Source: Pseudomonas koreensis
Lineage (GTDB): Bacteria; Pseudomonadota; Gammaproteobacteria; Pseudomonadales; Pseudomonadaceae
NCBI RefSeq assembly: GCF_012986595.1
Contig: NZ_JAAQYM010000002.1
Coordinates: forward strand, 248,001 to 312,000
Direction of reading: 5' to 3'
DNA length: 64,000 nt
In this document: in pieces, positions 20,149 to 30,330 of the stretch
Numbering within the stretch: the first letter of the stretch is position 1
Layout of the letters: every line of letters starts with the position of its first letter
Notes under the pieces: model-generated
The model's input: the letters and a program-made list of their open reading frames with translations, nothing else
Databases searched by the model: none
What the model was told of the DNA's origin: nothing
Position numbers and translations under genes: made by a program

Positions 20149-21168
20149 TCAATACCGATTGGGCTCCATTTCCAGCTCGACATTGAAACGTTCGGCAATA
20201 TCTTTTTGGATGCGCTGGGCCAGATCGAGCAATTGCAGGCCAGTGGCTGCGCCGTAGTTGACCAGCACCAACGCCTGCAGTTTATGCACGCCAGCATCGG
20301 CCTCACGGAAACCCTTCCAGCCAGCGCGCTCGATCAGCCAGCCGGCAGCCAGTTTCATCTGCCCGTCCGGTTGCGCATAGGCCACCAGGTCCGGGTGCTG
20401 CTGCTTGATCTGCGCCACCCGCGCCGCCGACACCAGCGGATTCTTGAAGAAGCTGCCGGCGTTGCCGAGCACCGCCGGGTCCGGCAGTTTTTCGCTGCGG
20501 ATGCTGCAGATTGCGCGACTGACGTCGCTGGGTGTCGGTTGCTCGATGCCCTGCTCGGTCAGGCGCTGACGCACCGGGCCGTACTCCAGATGCAGGTGGG
20601 CAACGCGATCAAGATTGAAGCGCACGCGCAGGATCAGCCACCGCCCCGGCTGCTGCTTGAACAGGCTGTCGCGGTAGGCGAAGTTGCATTGTTCCAGGCT
20701 GAAGTCGCGCAGCTCACCGGTCTGGCGATCCAGCGCGGTGAGGCCGGCGAACACATCCTTGATCTCGACACCGTAGGCGCCGATGTTCTGCATCGGCGCG
20801 GCGCCCACCGTTCCCGGGATCAGGCTGAGGTTTTCCAGACCGGAAAAACCCTGCGCCAGCGTGTGTTGCACGAACGGATGCCACGGCTCGCCGGCTTCAG
20901 CCTCGATCACCACGCGGTTGCCGTCGTCACTGATCAACCGAATGCCCCGGGTCGCCATGCGCAGCACCAGCGCCGGAATATCAGCCGTCAGCAACAGGTT
21001 GCTGCCACCGCCAATGACCAGCAACGGCAGGTCATGCGCAGTGGCACAGGCCAGGGCTTCGCGAACATCGGCGTCGCTGTGAGCCTCGGCAAACAGCTGC
21101 GCGCGAACGTCGACGCCAAAACTGTTGAACGGTTTCAGCGAAACCTGTGGTTGCAGCTGCAAACTCAT
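20149..21168 (-). CDS. murB: UDP-N-acetylenolpyruvoylglucosamine reductase
   Basis: FAD- and NADPH-dependent enzyme that makes UDP-MurNAc for peptidoglycan. The 339-residue protein is the type I (E. coli-like) form. It has VIGGGSNLLL for FAD, IPGTVGAAPMQNIGAYG, and the active-site GNAGSFFKNP segment. The start overlaps the end of the phosphatase gene by 4 bp. It is the last gene of the comEC-to-murB minus-strand block. Confidence 0.96.
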   Translation of the reverse strand: MSLQLQPQVSLKPFNSFGVDVRAQLFAEAHSDADVREALACATAHDLPLLVIGGGSNLLLTADIPALVLRMATRGIRLISDDGNRVVIEAEAGEPWHPFVQHTLAQGFSGLENLSLIPGTVGAAPMQNIGAYGVEIKDVFAGLTALDRQTGELRDFSLEQCNFAYRDSLFKQQPGRWLILRVRFNLDRVAHLHLEYGPVRQRLTEQGIEQPTPSDVSRAICSIRSEKLPDPAVLGNAGSFFKNPLVSAARVAQIKQQHPDLVAYAQPDGQMKLAAGWLIERAGWKGFREADAGVHKLQALVLVNYGAATGLQLLDLAQRIQKDIAERFNVELEMEPNRY

Positions 21169-21629
21169 AACCGGCCCTTCACTTCGATCAACAGTTGGTC
21201 ACACGCCGCCTCGATCAGGTCCAGCACCTGCTCGAAACCCTGATCGCCGTCGTAATACGGATCCGGCACTTCATCGACCACCCCGGCATAGCGGCGCAGG
21301 AACAGGTCCAGCTCGGCCTTGCCGGTGGAAGGCTGCAAAGCCTTGAGGTTGCGCAGGTTGCTGTTGTCCATCGCCAGAATCAGGTCGTAACTGGCGAAAT
21401 CGGCGCGGCTGACCTGCTGCGCGCGTTGCGCCGACAGGTCATAACCACGCACTTTGGCCGCTGCCTGGCTGCGTTTGTCCGGCGGGTTGCCGACGTGCCA
21501 GTCACCGGTGCCGGCGGAGGCCACTTCGACTTGATCGGCCAGCCCGGCTTCGCGCAGTTTGTGGCGCAACACGCCTTCAGCGGTGGGCGAACGACAGATG
21601 TTGCCCAGGCACACGAACAGAACGCGCAT
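21165..21629 (-). CDS. Low-molecular-weight protein-tyrosine phosphatase
   Basis: Arsenate-reductase-fold phosphatase of 154 residues. The CX5R loop is CLGNICR (Cys7, Arg13) and the catalytic Asp lies in EVPDPYYDG. It lies between kdsB (1-bp overlap) and murB (4-bp overlap), the usual pseudomonad order. The target is unknown; such enzymes often act on envelope or exopolysaccharide tyrosine kinases, but none is encoded nearby. Confidence 0.92.
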   Translation of the reverse strand: MRVLFVCLGNICRSPTAEGVLRHKLREAGLADQVEVASAGTGDWHVGNPPDKRSQAAAKVRGYDLSAQRAQQVSRADFASYDLILAMDNSNLRNLKALQPSTGKAELDLFLRRYAGVVDEVPDPYYDGDQGFEQVLDLIEAACDQLLIEVKGRL

Positions 21630-22393
21630 CAGGCCCCCAGCAGGCGACGAACGCGCTCGAGGTCTTCAACGGTGTCGACGCCGGTCGGCGGCGCGATCAA
21701 CGCGTCGGCCACATGAATCCGCACGCCGTGCCACAGGGCACGCAGTTGCTCCAGCGATTCGGTGTTTTCCAGCCAGCACGGGCCCCAACTCACGAAATCC
21801 TGGAGGAACCCGGCGCGGTAGGCATAAATGCCGATGTGGCGACGATACGGCACGCCTTCAGGCAACTGCTCGCGGCTCTTGGCAAAGGCGTCGCGCGCCC
21901 ACGGCAAGGTCGCGCGGCTGAAGGTCAGCGCCAGGCCGTTGAGGTCGCTCACGACCTTGACCACGTTCGGGTTGAACAGCGTGTCCACGTCTTCGATCGG
22001 CTCGGCCAGCGTGGCCATGCGCGCTTCGGTGTGGGCCGCGAGGTTGGCCGCGACCTGATCGATCACGCTCGGCGGGATCAACGGCTCGTCACCCTGCACG
22101 TTGACCACGATCGCGTCCGGCGCAAGGCCCAGTTTCGCCGCGACTTCAGCCAGACGGTCAGTCCCGGAATTATGGTCTTCACGGGTCAGCACCACTTCAG
22201 CGCCGAAACCCTGGCACGCCTCGACGATGCGCGCATCGTCAGTCGCCACCACCACGCGGGTGGCACTGCTTTTGCTCGCCTGTTCCCAGACGTGCTGGAT
22301 CATCGGCTTGCCGGCGATGTCCAGCAGCGGTTTGCCCGGCAGGCGGGTCGAGGCGTAACGCGACGGGATGACAACGGTGAAGGCAGTGGTCAT
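21629..22393 (-). CDS. kdsB: CMP-KDO synthetase (3-deoxy-manno-octulosonate cytidylyltransferase)
   Basis: Activates KDO as CMP-KDO for lipopolysaccharide inner core synthesis. The 254-residue protein has [16 protein letters not shown] at the N-terminus, VATDDARI, and the [10 protein letters not shown] metal/substrate motif. Its start overlaps the Trm112-like gene stop by 4 bp. It shares the lipopolysaccharide theme with lpxK in the same operon. Confidence 0.97.
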   Translation of the reverse strand: MTTAFTVVIPSRYASTRLPGKPLLDIAGKPMIQHVWEQASKSSATRVVVATDDARIVEACQGFGAEVVLTREDHNSGTDRLAEVAAKLGLAPDAIVVNVQGDEPLIPPSVIDQVAANLAAHTEARMATLAEPIEDVDTLFNPNVVKVVSDLNGLALTFSRATLPWARDAFAKSREQLPEGVPYRRHIGIYAYRAGFLQDFVSWGPCWLENTESLEQLRALWHGVRIHVADALIAPPTGVDTVEDLERVRRLLGA

Positions 22394-22575
22394 TTATCCA
22401 GACGCTCGTCGGTGGTCAGGGTGCGAGCTTCGCTTTCGAGCATCACCGGGATGCCGTCACGGATCGGGTAGGCCAGACCTGCACCCTTGCTGATCAGTTC
22501 GGTCTTGTCGGCGCTGAGCTTGAGCGGGCCTTTGCAGATCGGGCACGCGAGGATGTCGAGCAATTTGGTGTCCAT
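22390..22575 (-). CDS. Trm112 family small protein (YcaR type)
   Basis: Sixty-one-residue zinc-ribbon-like protein (CPIC near residues 11-14, then [11 protein letters not shown]). Trm112-like proteins in eukaryotes activate methyltransferases; the bacterial lpxK-kdsB-linked forms have no firm role. The second of two in-frame ATGs is chosen because an AGGGA ribosome site is spaced for it. Confidence 0.9.
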   Translation of the reverse strand: MDTKLLDILACPICKGPLKLSADKTELISKGAGLAYPIRDGIPVMLESEARTLTTDERLDK

Positions 22576-22596
22576 GAACATTCCCTGGATAAAAAG

Positions 22597-23607
22597 TTAA
22601 GGCAAAAGACGATCGGGCAACAGGCGCATCAACTGGGTGTCGAACCAGGCCACGAAGGCCGGTGACGGCACGGCATCGACCGCCAGATACCACCAGTCGT
22701 CTGCGGCGAAGGCACGGCACTTCACCGCGTCCTTTTCGGTCATCACCAACGGCAATGACGGTGTGAAATTCAAGGCCTGCACGCTGTATTCGGCGTGATC
22801 GGCAAACGCATGGGGGATTGTCCGCCAGTCTAGCGCTTCGAGGGTATTGAAGAAACGTTGCGGATTGCCGATCCCGGCCACCGCGTGCACCGTTTGACCG
22901 GGCGCAAAATGCGTCAGCGGCTTGCGCTCGCCGCTGCGCAGATTGACCAGTGCGGTCGGTTGCAGGCGAAACGCGAAGCCGTCGTCGCGGTCGGCCGTGG
23001 CGCCATTGAACAGCACACCGTCGACGCTTTGCAGGCGCTCGATCGGCTCGCGCAACGGACCTGCCGGCAGACAGCGTTTGTTGCCCAGGCCCCGGGCGGC
23101 GTCAATCAATACCAACTCCAGATCCCGGGCCAGACGGTAATGCTGCATGCCGTCGTCGGAGAGGATCAGATCCAGTGGCTGACTGGCGAGCAAGGCTTTG
23201 ACTGCAGCGCTGCGATCAGGGTCGATCATCAACGGCACGCCGGTGCGCTGCACGATCAACAGCGGTTCGTCGCCGGCGATGTCGGCGCTCTGGTCGGCCT
23301 CGACCCGCCACGGCAACTGCGGCGGCTTGGCACCATAACCACGGCTGACCACGCCGACGCGCAAACCGCTGCGCCGGCAGTGTTCGATCAGCCACAGGAT
23401 CATCGGCGTCTTGCCGGTGCCGCCGACGGTGATGTTGCCGACCACAATCAGCGGCACCGGCGGCTGGTAGATCTGGCCTTCGCCGTCGAGAAAGCGCTGG
23501 CGTTTGTTGACCACCACGCGGCGGTAGAGCATTTCCAGCGGCCGCAGCAGCGTCAGGGCCGGATGCCCCTTGTACCACGCGGCGAGCAAGCGATCGGACA
23601 GGCTCAT
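22597..23607 (-). CDS. lpxK: Tetraacyldisaccharide 4'-kinase
   Basis: Phosphorylates the 4' position of the lipid A precursor at the inner membrane. The 336-residue protein has an N-terminal hydrophobic/amphipathic helix and the P-loop region [19 protein letters not shown], characteristic of LpxK, follows. The start overlaps exbD by 1 bp. In this order msbA would be expected nearby, but comEC lies upstream of exbB instead. Confidence 0.96.
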   Translation of the reverse strand: MSLSDRLLAAWYKGHPALTLLRPLEMLYRRVVVNKRQRFLDGEGQIYQPPVPLIVVGNITVGGTGKTPMILWLIEHCRRSGLRVGVVSRGYGAKPPQLPWRVEADQSADIAGDEPLLIVQRTGVPLMIDPDRSAAVKALLASQPLDLILSDDGMQHYRLARDLELVLIDAARGLGNKRCLPAGPLREPIERLQSVDGVLFNGATADRDDGFAFRLQPTALVNLRSGERKPLTHFAPGQTVHAVAGIGNPQRFFNTLEALDWRTIPHAFADHAEYSVQALNFTPSLPLVMTEKDAVKCRAFAADDWWYLAVDAVPSPAFVAWFDTQLMRLLPDRLLP

Positions 23608-24035
23608 CAGGATTTGGGCGCCGCCTCGACCGTGGTCATGCGCAAATGGCTGAAACCGAGCTTGCCGGCCGCGTCCATGGCGGTGATCACTGACTGGTGC
23701 TGAGTCTTGCCATCGGCACTGATCGACAACGGCATGTTGGTGTCGCCGTTGGATTCTTTCTGCATGGCTTCCATCAGCGTCGCCAGGTCGTTTTTCGGCA
23801 GAATCCTGTTGTTCACCGAGAACACGCCTTCGGCGCTGATCGCGACATCCAGTTGCTTGAGCTGCTGGTCTTCGGCGGGCGAACCGCTGACCGACTCCGG
23901 CAGATCGACACGCAACTGGGTCTCGCGGGTAAAGGTTGTCGTCACGACGAAAAACAGCAACAGGATGAACACCACGTCAATCAGCGACGCAAGGTTGATG
24001 TCCACCGTTTCCCGGGGTTTGCGACGGAATTTCAC
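23607..24035 (-). CDS. ExbD/TolR family energy-transducing protein
   Basis: Proton-channel accessory subunit of 142 residues. It has one transmembrane helix (about 17-37) with the conserved Asp of [14 protein letters not shown] and a periplasmic domain. Paired with the ExbB homologue it couples proton flow to an outer-membrane process. No TonB or TolA gene is adjacent, so the partner is encoded elsewhere. It overlaps exbB by 4 bp. Confidence 0.92.
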   Translation of the reverse strand: MKFRRKPRETVDINLASLIDVVFILLLFFVVTTTFTRETQLRVDLPESVSGSPAEDQQLKQLDVAISAEGVFSVNNRILPKNDLATLMEAMQKESNGDTNMPLSISADGKTQHQSVITAMDAAGKLGFSHLRMTTVEAAPKS

Positions 24036-24667
24036 GCTTTTTCCCCGGCCAGATCGACGTCACGGTCGCCCTGCACCACTTCGACCAGTTTGATCGCTTC
24101 CTGCTCCATGCCCACCACCAGCTCGTCGATGCGGCGTTGCAGGAAACGGTGGAAAAACACTGACGGAATACCGACCATCAGGCCCGCCGCCGTGGTGATC
24201 AACGCCTTGGAAATACCGCCCGCCAGCACCGAGGCATTGGTGGTCATGCCGGAACCGGTGAAGGCACTGAAAATGTCGATCATGCCCAGCACCGTACCCA
24301 GCAGGCCGAGCAGCGGCGCCATGGCGGCAATGGTGCCCAGCGCGTTGACGTAGCGCTCCAGCTCATGGATCACCCGGCCAGCGGCTTCTTCGATGCATTC
24401 CTTCATGATCTCGCGACCATGCTTGGAGTTGGCCAGGCCCGCGGCGAGGATTTCACCCAACGGCGAATTGGCGCGCAATTCCTTGAGTTTTTCTTTGTTG
24501 AGCTGCTTGTCCTTGATCCACACCCAGACCTGGCCCAGCAGATGCTCGGGGGTGACGCGACTGGCGCGCAGGGTCCACAGGCGCTCGGCGACAATCGCCA
24601 TGGCCGCGATGGAACTCAGAATGATCGGCAACATCATCCAGCCGCCGGATTTGACCAATTCCCACAC
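24032..24667 (-). CDS. MotA/TolQ/ExbB proton channel family protein
   Basis: Inner-membrane channel subunit of 211 residues with three transmembrane segments and the family motif GLLGTVLGMI. The GTG start (WELVKSGGWMMLPI follows) has a GAGGGGA ribosome site and is chosen over a much longer upstream reading that is not conserved. It follows comEC by about 100 bp and is the head of exbB-exbD-lpxK-Trm112-kdsB-ptp-murB. Confidence 0.92.
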   Translation of the reverse strand: MWELVKSGGWMMLPIILSSIAAMAIVAERLWTLRASRVTPEHLLGQVWVWIKDKQLNKEKLKELRANSPLGEILAAGLANSKHGREIMKECIEEAAGRVIHELERYVNALGTIAAMAPLLGLLGTVLGMIDIFSAFTGSGMTTNASVLAGGISKALITTAAGLMVGIPSVFFHRFLQRRIDELVVGMEQEAIKLVEVVQGDRDVDLAGEKA

Positions 24668-24768
24668 AGTGACAGTCCCCTCGAAAAAGTGCGCCACTTT
24701 ACCATACCGGTTCGCGATTAAGACCCGCTGCCCCGACGACCGTGATGTCGCAAGCGTGCCTGCGCCGA

Positions 24769-27003
24769 TCAACGGGCCGACACGGGCGGATCGCGCCAGA
24801 AACGCCGTTGCTGACGCGCCGTCCATGGTGCGTTGAAGGTCCCCAGTTGCAGATGAATGGCGCCGTGCTCGGTGCTGTCGTAAATCCGCAACCGCTGCTG
24901 GCGATAACGCGCGAGCACGGTGGGATGCGGGTGGCCGAACGAATTGCCCTGACCCCGGGAGATCAGCACCGAATGTGGCTTCAAGGCCCTGAGCAAAGCC
25001 ATCGAGGATGAACTGCGGCTGCCATGGTGCGGCGCTTGCAGCCATTGCGTCGGCACCGCCAGCGGACTCTCCAGCAAAACCCGTTCGGCGGCCGTATCAA
25101 TATCGCCGGTCAGCAGCAGGCGCTCGCCATTGGCCTCGATCTGCAATACACAGGAGCGCTGGTTGCTGTCGTGCGCCTCGGACCACTGCCAGAGCTGAAA
25201 ACGTACACCGTCCCATTGCCATTGCCGGCCACTGTCACACCCACTGGCATTCAGCGCGGCGGGCAGTCCCGGCGGGTCGCCGCTGATGACCTGAGCGACC
25301 GGCAAGCGGCGCGCCACTGCCAGGGCGCCGCCGGCATGATCGGCATCGGCATGGCTGAGCAGCATCAAATCCAGTTGCTCGACGCCGAGTTTGCGCAGGG
25401 CCGGCACCACCACCCGCTCGCCGAGATCGAAATCGCCGAAGCGCGGCCCGGCGTCGTAGAGCACGCTGTGATTGCGCGTACGGATCAGAATTGCCAGGCC
25501 TTGGCCCACGTCCAGTTGCCAGATGTCGGCCACGCCCTCGGGCAGTCGCTCACGCGGTGGCATCACCAGCATCAATAGCAACGGCCAACCCAACGGCCGC
25601 ATCGGCACGCCGCGTGGCAACAGCAACAGCAGCGCGCCGAGGCTGCCCAGTGTCCACATCCACCACGAAATCGCGGCTGGAATCCACGCAGGCCATTGCC
25701 CGGCAATCAACGCCAGCCCGCGAAACAGCACATCGATCAGTCCACCCGCCAGCCACAGCAGGCCTTCGCCGACATAGGGCACCGGCAACAATGCAGTGCC
25801 GAGCAGCGCCGGCGGCAACACGACAAAACTGACCCACGGCACCGCCAGCAGATTCGCCAACGGCCCGCTGAGGCTGATGGGCAGGTTCAGCGCCAGCAGC
25901 ACCGGGCACAGGCCAATCGCGATCAGCCATTGCGCGCGGGTCCAGGTCTGCCACCAACGCCACGCGCCGAGACGGTTGCCGAAGGTGAAGATCAGCACCG
26001 CCACCGCCGCAAAAGACAACCAGAAACCGGGGCGCAAACTGGCCAACGGGTCAAGCAACAACAGCGCATTGAACGCCAGCAACAATGGCCACCACGCGCC
26101 GAGATGGCGAAATCGCAGGCGCCACAGCAGCACCAGCCCGACCATCACACAGGCCCGCTGCACCGGCACCTCGAACCCCGCCAGCAACCCGTAACCGACT
26201 GCCGCCGCAAACGCCAGACCGCAAGCCCAGGGCAGCCACGGCCAGCGCAACGGCCACAGCCCGTAACGTGCCAGCCCGGCGACCAGCAGATACATGACCG
26301 CCGCCAACAGCCCGATATGCTGGCCGGAAATCACCAGCAGATGAACGGTGCCGGTGTCCTGCAGGATCTGCCAATCCTCGCGGCTGAGCCCGGAGCCGTC
26401 GCCCAGCACCAGCGCCGCCAAGGCCCCGGCCCGGCCCTGGGCGTTCGCCTCCAGCAAGCGCTGACGAATGCGGTCGCGCCAGGCCCAACTGGCCTCGGCC
26501 AGACGCTGACCGTCCTTGATCGTGCCGGTCGCACCGATGCGTTGCGCCAGCAACCAGGCCTCGTAATCGAAGGCATCAGGATTGAGCAAACCGCCGGGAC
26601 GCTTGAGCTTCACCGCCAAACGCCAGCGCTCACCGCTGTTGACCGGCGGCCCGCCATACCACGCCAGACGCATCAACGACGGCAGTTGCTCATGCCGTGA
26701 ACGGGCATCGGCCAACTCGAAACGCACCACGCCCTCGCTGTTTTGCGGCAAGCCGACCACCCGCCCCTCGACCCAGCGGGTTTCGCCGTCAAGTTGCCTG
26801 GGCAAGCGATCATTCAGTGCCCACTGCGCGCTGACACACGCCCAAGTGAAACCGAACAGCAGAAACGCCAGGGGATAACTGCGAAACGGCAGCAACATCA
26901 GCCCCACCACGGACAGCACCATCAGCAACCCGACCGGCGGTGACACCGGTAAAAAAACCACCACCAGCAGACCGGCTGCCAGCGCCACCATCCCTGTGCG
27001 CAT
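24769..27003 (-). CDS. comEC: DNA internalization-related competence protein ComEC/Rec2
   Basis: Inner-membrane channel that brings single-stranded DNA into the cytoplasm in natural transformation. The 744-residue protein has the DUF4131 N-terminal region, a Competence domain with about ten membrane segments (VISGQHIGLLA is typical), and a C-terminal metallo-beta-lactamase domain with HADADHAGG and HHGSRSS. It appears complete. No other competence genes are nearby. Confidence 0.94.
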   Translation of the reverse strand: MRTGMVALAAGLLVVVFLPVSPPVGLLMVLSVVGLMLLPFRSYPLAFLLFGFTWACVSAQWALNDRLPRQLDGETRWVEGRVVGLPQNSEGVVRFELADARSRHEQLPSLMRLAWYGGPPVNSGERWRLAVKLKRPGGLLNPDAFDYEAWLLAQRIGATGTIKDGQRLAEASWAWRDRIRQRLLEANAQGRAGALAALVLGDGSGLSREDWQILQDTGTVHLLVISGQHIGLLAAVMYLLVAGLARYGLWPLRWPWLPWACGLAFAAAVGYGLLAGFEVPVQRACVMVGLVLLWRLRFRHLGAWWPLLLAFNALLLLDPLASLRPGFWLSFAAVAVLIFTFGNRLGAWRWWQTWTRAQWLIAIGLCPVLLALNLPISLSGPLANLLAVPWVSFVVLPPALLGTALLPVPYVGEGLLWLAGGLIDVLFRGLALIAGQWPAWIPAAISWWMWTLGSLGALLLLLPRGVPMRPLGWPLLLMLVMPPRERLPEGVADIWQLDVGQGLAILIRTRNHSVLYDAGPRFGDFDLGERVVVPALRKLGVEQLDLMLLSHADADHAGGALAVARRLPVAQVISGDPPGLPAALNASGCDSGRQWQWDGVRFQLWQWSEAHDSNQRSCVLQIEANGERLLLTGDIDTAAERVLLESPLAVPTQWLQAPHHGSRSSSSMALLRALKPHSVLISRGQGNSFGHPHPTVLARYRQQRLRIYDSTEHGAIHLQLGTFNAPWTARQQRRFWRDPPVSAR

Positions 27004-27138
27004 ACGCCCGTCCTTGAGAGTCCCTCCTTAGGCGTAGCTGGCGCGGCGCATGCTCGTCGTCAACAATTGTCACAAAGTCTGAATGGGCGCTTCGTAGAAT
27101 CCAGACATACTTGCCGCCTTAACCGACCGAGAAGCCTT

Positions 27139-27657
27139 ATGCCCCGGCGCTTATTCAAACGTTACATGCCCGATCCGACGAGCATCAGGGAACACAAATC
27201 CTTACGCTTTCTCGGCAAGTTGCTGCATGACCCGAACCTCTGGCACCTCAATCGTCACTCGGTCGCCCGGGCGATGGCCGTTGGCCTGTTCGCCGCGTTC
27301 CTGCCGATACCGGCGCAAATGCTGGTGGCGGCGGCACTGGCGATCACCGTGCGCGGCAACATGCCGATTGCGGTCAGCCTCGTGTGGCTGACCAACCCGA
27401 TCACCATGCCGGCCGTGTTCTTCTGCACGTATCAGGCCGGGGCCTGGCTGATGAATGTGCCCGCCCGCACCCTGCCCGACTCGTTGACCTGGGAATGGAT
27501 CAGCGGCGAGCTCTCGACCATGTGGCAACCGTTTTTGCTGGGATCGTTGGTATGCGGGCTGATACTCGGCGTCCTCGCCTACTTCACGGTGATGCTGTAC
27601 TGGCGCTGGTGGGTGGCGCGGCAATGGGCGCGGCGCAAGAAGAACCGCAAGTCTTGA
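27139..27657 (+). CDS. DUF2062 domain-containing membrane protein
   Basis: Small membrane protein of 172 residues with the DUF2062 pattern: a basic N-terminus (MPRRLFKRYMPDP), GLFAAFLPIPAQMLVAA, and TNPITMPAVF followed by hydrophobic helices. It lies divergently from comEC, as in other pseudomonads. Function unknown. The start is set at the ATG giving the conserved MPRRLF; an upstream reading is unsupported. Confidence 0.88.
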   Translation: MPRRLFKRYMPDPTSIREHKSLRFLGKLLHDPNLWHLNRHSVARAMAVGLFAAFLPIPAQMLVAAALAITVRGNMPIAVSLVWLTNPITMPAVFFCTYQAGAWLMNVPARTLPDSLTWEWISGELSTMWQPFLLGSLVCGLILGVLAYFTVMLYWRWWVARQWARRKKNRKS

Positions 27658-27661
27658 ATGC

Positions 27662-27693
27662 AAAACGGCCTCCGCAGTGGAGGCCGTTTTTTG
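27662..27693 (+). terminator. Terminator after DUF2062 gene
   Basis: AAAACGGCCTCC / GGAGGCCGTTTT hairpin with a T-run, 5 bp after the stop. Confidence 0.9.
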
Positions 27694-27710
27694 TAGCGTT
27701 TGAATGGGAC

Positions 27711-27804
27711 CCATCGCGGGCAAGCCCGCTCCCACAGAATCTGGTTTGCCCGCAATTATGTGAACGACACAAATCCCTGTGGGAGCGGACTTGCCCGCGA
27801 TGGC
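27711..27804. repeat. REPIN (CGCGGGCAAGCCCGCTCC type)
   Basis: Two inverted REP sequences with outer arms CCATCGCGGGCAAG and CTTGCCCGCGATGG and TGGGAGC-type inner tips. Confidence 0.85.
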
Positions 27805-27821
27805 AGCGACACGGTTTTGGA

Positions 27822-28601
27822 TCAGGTCCGCATCCCGCGCCCACTCACCAGCAACCGCGCACAGCCGAAGTACAGCACCACCGTCGCCACCAGCATGAAG
27901 CTGATCGCAATGCCGATGCGGATGTCCGACACCCCGAGAATGCCGTAACGGAAGGCGTTGACCATGTGCAGCACCGGGTTGGCCAGCGATACGGTCTGCC
28001 AGAACGGTGGCAGCAAGGTGATCGAGTAAAACACCCCGCCCAGGTAAGTCAGCGGCGTCAGCACAAAGGTCGGGATGATCGAGATGTCATCGAAGTTGCG
28101 CGCAAATACCGCGTTGATGAACCCCAGCAGCGAGAAGATCGTCGCCGTCAGCACCACGACCAGGATGGTCACGCCCAAGTGATGCACCTGCAGATGCGTG
28201 AAGAACAGCGAAAGGATGGTGACGATGACCCCGACCATCAAACCGCGCAGCACGCCGCCGCAGGTGTAACCGATGAGAATCGTGTGTGGCGAAACCGGCG
28301 AGACCATCAGTTCTTCGATGGAACGCTGGAACTTGCTGCCAAAGAAACTCGAGACCACGTTGCCGTAGGAGTTGGTGATCACCGACATCATGATCAGCCC
28401 CGGCACGATGTACTCCATGTAGGTGAAGCCACCCATGTCGCCGATCTGCCGGCCGATCAGGTTACCGAAGATCACGAAATACAGAACCATGGTGATCGCC
28501 GGCGGCAGCAGGGTCTGCGGCCAGATCCGGGTAAAACGCCGGACTTCACGGTAAACAATGGTATTGAGGGCGACGAGGTTGGGGCGGAACTCGGAACTCA
28601 T
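27822..28601 (-). CDS. ABC-2 type transporter permease (YadH-like)
   Basis: Membrane subunit of 259 residues with six predicted helices and the ABC-2 pattern (YREVRRFTRIWPQT near the N-terminus, then FVLTPLTYLGGVFY). It overlaps the ATPase gene by 4 bp, so the two form one exporter. YadGH-type transporters are widespread and their substrate is unknown. Confidence 0.92.
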   Translation of the reverse strand: MSSEFRPNLVALNTIVYREVRRFTRIWPQTLLPPAITMVLYFVIFGNLIGRQIGDMGGFTYMEYIVPGLIMMSVITNSYGNVVSSFFGSKFQRSIEELMVSPVSPHTILIGYTCGGVLRGLMVGVIVTILSLFFTHLQVHHLGVTILVVVLTATIFSLLGFINAVFARNFDDISIIPTFVLTPLTYLGGVFYSITLLPPFWQTVSLANPVLHMVNAFRYGILGVSDIRIGIAISFMLVATVVLYFGCARLLVSGRGMRT

Positions 28602-29530
28602 ACCGCCACCTTCGACAGATTTTTCTCCACCAGGGACACGAACAGCTCCTCGAGGCGATTGGTTTTGTTACGCAGGCTCAACACTTCGATGTTCTGCTGC
28701 GCAAGCTGGGTGAACAGCGCGGTGATGCCCATGGATTTGTCGACCTGGACTTCCAGGGTATGGCTGTCGAGCAACCGGGCGGGATAGCCGATCAATTGCG
28801 GCGCGGTGTTCAAGTCGTTTTTCAGGTCCAACAGGAAGGTTTCGACGTGCAACTGGCCCAGCAGTTGTTTCATGCTGGTGTTCTCGACGATGGTGCCGTG
28901 GTCGATGATGCCGATGTTGCGGCACAGCTGCTCAGCCTCCTCCAGATAGTGCGTGGTGAGGATGATGGTGATGCCTTTCTGGTTCAGCTCGGTGAGGAAG
29001 GTCCACATCGAGCGACGCAGTTCGATGTCCACGCCAGCGGTCGGTTCATCGAGGATCAGCAGGCGCGGTTCATGCACCAGCGCGCGGGCAATCATCAGGC
29101 GCCGCTTCATGCCGCCGGACAGCGAACGCGACGGCACATCGCGCTTGTCCCACAGGCCGAGCTGGGTCAGGTACTGCTCGGCGCGTTCCTTGGCGATCTT
29201 CGCCGGAATGCCGTAGTAACCGGCCTGGGTCACCACGATGTCGAACGTCTTTTCGAACTGGTTGAAGTTGAATTCCTGGGGCACCACGCCGATCGAGCGC
29301 TTGAGCGCGGCGGGGTTCTTGTCCAGGTCATGGCCGAAGATATTCACCGTGCCGCTGGTCTTGTTCACCAGGGTCGAGAGAATGCCGATGGTCGTGGATT
29401 TGCCGGCACCGTTGGGGCCGAGCAAGGCGAAAAAGTCACCTTCGGCAACGTCCAGATCGATACCACTCAAGGCCTGGAACCCGTTGCCGTAGGTTTTGGT
29501 TAGCTGCCGGATGGACAGAGCGGAACTCAT
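28598..29530 (-). CDS. ABC transporter ATP-binding protein (YadG-like)
   Basis: ATPase of 310 residues with Walker A GPNGAGKST (38-46), signature LSGGMKRR, Walker B LLILDEPTAG and a switch His. The C-terminal ~70 residues follow the CcmA-type pattern. The ATG at 29530 (MSSALSIRQLTKTYG) is chosen; a longer reading upstream runs through sequence without family resemblance. Confidence 0.93.
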   Translation of the reverse strand: MSSALSIRQLTKTYGNGFQALSGIDLDVAEGDFFALLGPNGAGKSTTIGILSTLVNKTSGTVNIFGHDLDKNPAALKRSIGVVPQEFNFNQFEKTFDIVVTQAGYYGIPAKIAKERAEQYLTQLGLWDKRDVPSRSLSGGMKRRLMIARALVHEPRLLILDEPTAGVDIELRRSMWTFLTELNQKGITIILTTHYLEEAEQLCRNIGIIDHGTIVENTSMKQLLGQLHVETFLLDLKNDLNTAPQLIGYPARLLDSHTLEVQVDKSMGITALFTQLAQQNIEVLSLRNKTNRLEELFVSLVEKNLSKVAV

Positions 29531-29663
29531 ATCGGATTTACGCACCAAGAAGGGAGGAAAGAAACAAATAAGGGCGCACGGCGAGGGAAACAACCGCAGC
29601 GCGTGAACGCAATGGTGCTTGCCCCCGCCACACAAGTACAGTCAAGTGTGTCGATAGTAATTA

Positions 29664-30287
29664 TCAAGTCAACGCGGTCATCACCGCTTTCTGATACGCC
29701 GGACGCTGCTTCAAGCGTGCGTACCAAGCTTCCAGATAGGGCTGCGAGGCGCGTTCGATGGGCATTTCAAACCAGGCATAAATGAAACTGCCGAGGGGAA
29801 TATCGCCCATACCGATTTCGTTGCCAGACAGATACGGCTGGCTGGCAAGCGCCTGATCGGCCATGGCCAGCAGCGCCGTGCACTCCTTGATCGCGGCATT
29901 GATTGCCGGCCAGTCCTGCTGCCCGGCCGGCGTACGCAGCACACCCCAGAACACGGTACGGAACGGCCCGGCGAAACTCGAAGTGGCCCAGTCCATCCAC
30001 TTGTCAGCGATGGCCCGGGCCTGTGGATCTGCCGAGTACCACGCACTGTTCGGCGCATGTTTGGCCAGCAGGTAACGCACGATGGCGTTGGATTCCCACA
30101 GCACGAAGCCGTCATCTTCGATCACCGGTACCCGGCCGTTCGGGTTCATCGCCCGATATTCAGGCGTGTCGACCACACCGAAGGCCCCGCCGGCGTCAAT
30201 CGCCTCGTAAGCCAGGCCAAGTTCCTCGGCGGCCCACAGCGGCTTCCTGACATTCGATGAGTTTTTCCGTCCCCAGATCTTCAGCAT
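29664..30287 (-). CDS. Glutathione S-transferase family protein
   Basis: Protein of 207 residues with an N-terminal thioredoxin-like domain (SSNVRKPLWAAEELGL, then NPNGRVPVIEDDG and the WESNAIVRYL motif) and an all-helical C-terminal domain. Ser10/Ser11-Asn are placed like active-site residues of theta/beta-like bacterial enzymes. Substrate unknown. It stands alone between the exporter and a transglutaminase-like gene. Confidence 0.9.
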   Translation of the reverse strand: MLKIWGRKNSSNVRKPLWAAEELGLAYEAIDAGGAFGVVDTPEYRAMNPNGRVPVIEDDGFVLWESNAIVRYLLAKHAPNSAWYSADPQARAIADKWMDWATSSFAGPFRTVFWGVLRTPAGQQDWPAINAAIKECTALLAMADQALASQPYLSGNEIGMGDIPLGSFIYAWFEMPIERASQPYLEAWYARLKQRPAYQKAVMTALT

Positions 30288-30330
30288 GACCGCCTCTTTT
30301 CAAATGCGTGGGCGAGCAGCATACGCCGGA

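Noticed and set aside
23607..24667. exbB-exbD as part of a new secretion or uptake operon
   Set aside because: The exbB-exbD-lpxK-kdsB-murB order next to comEC is the ordinary pseudomonad arrangement; lack of an adjacent tonB is normal here.
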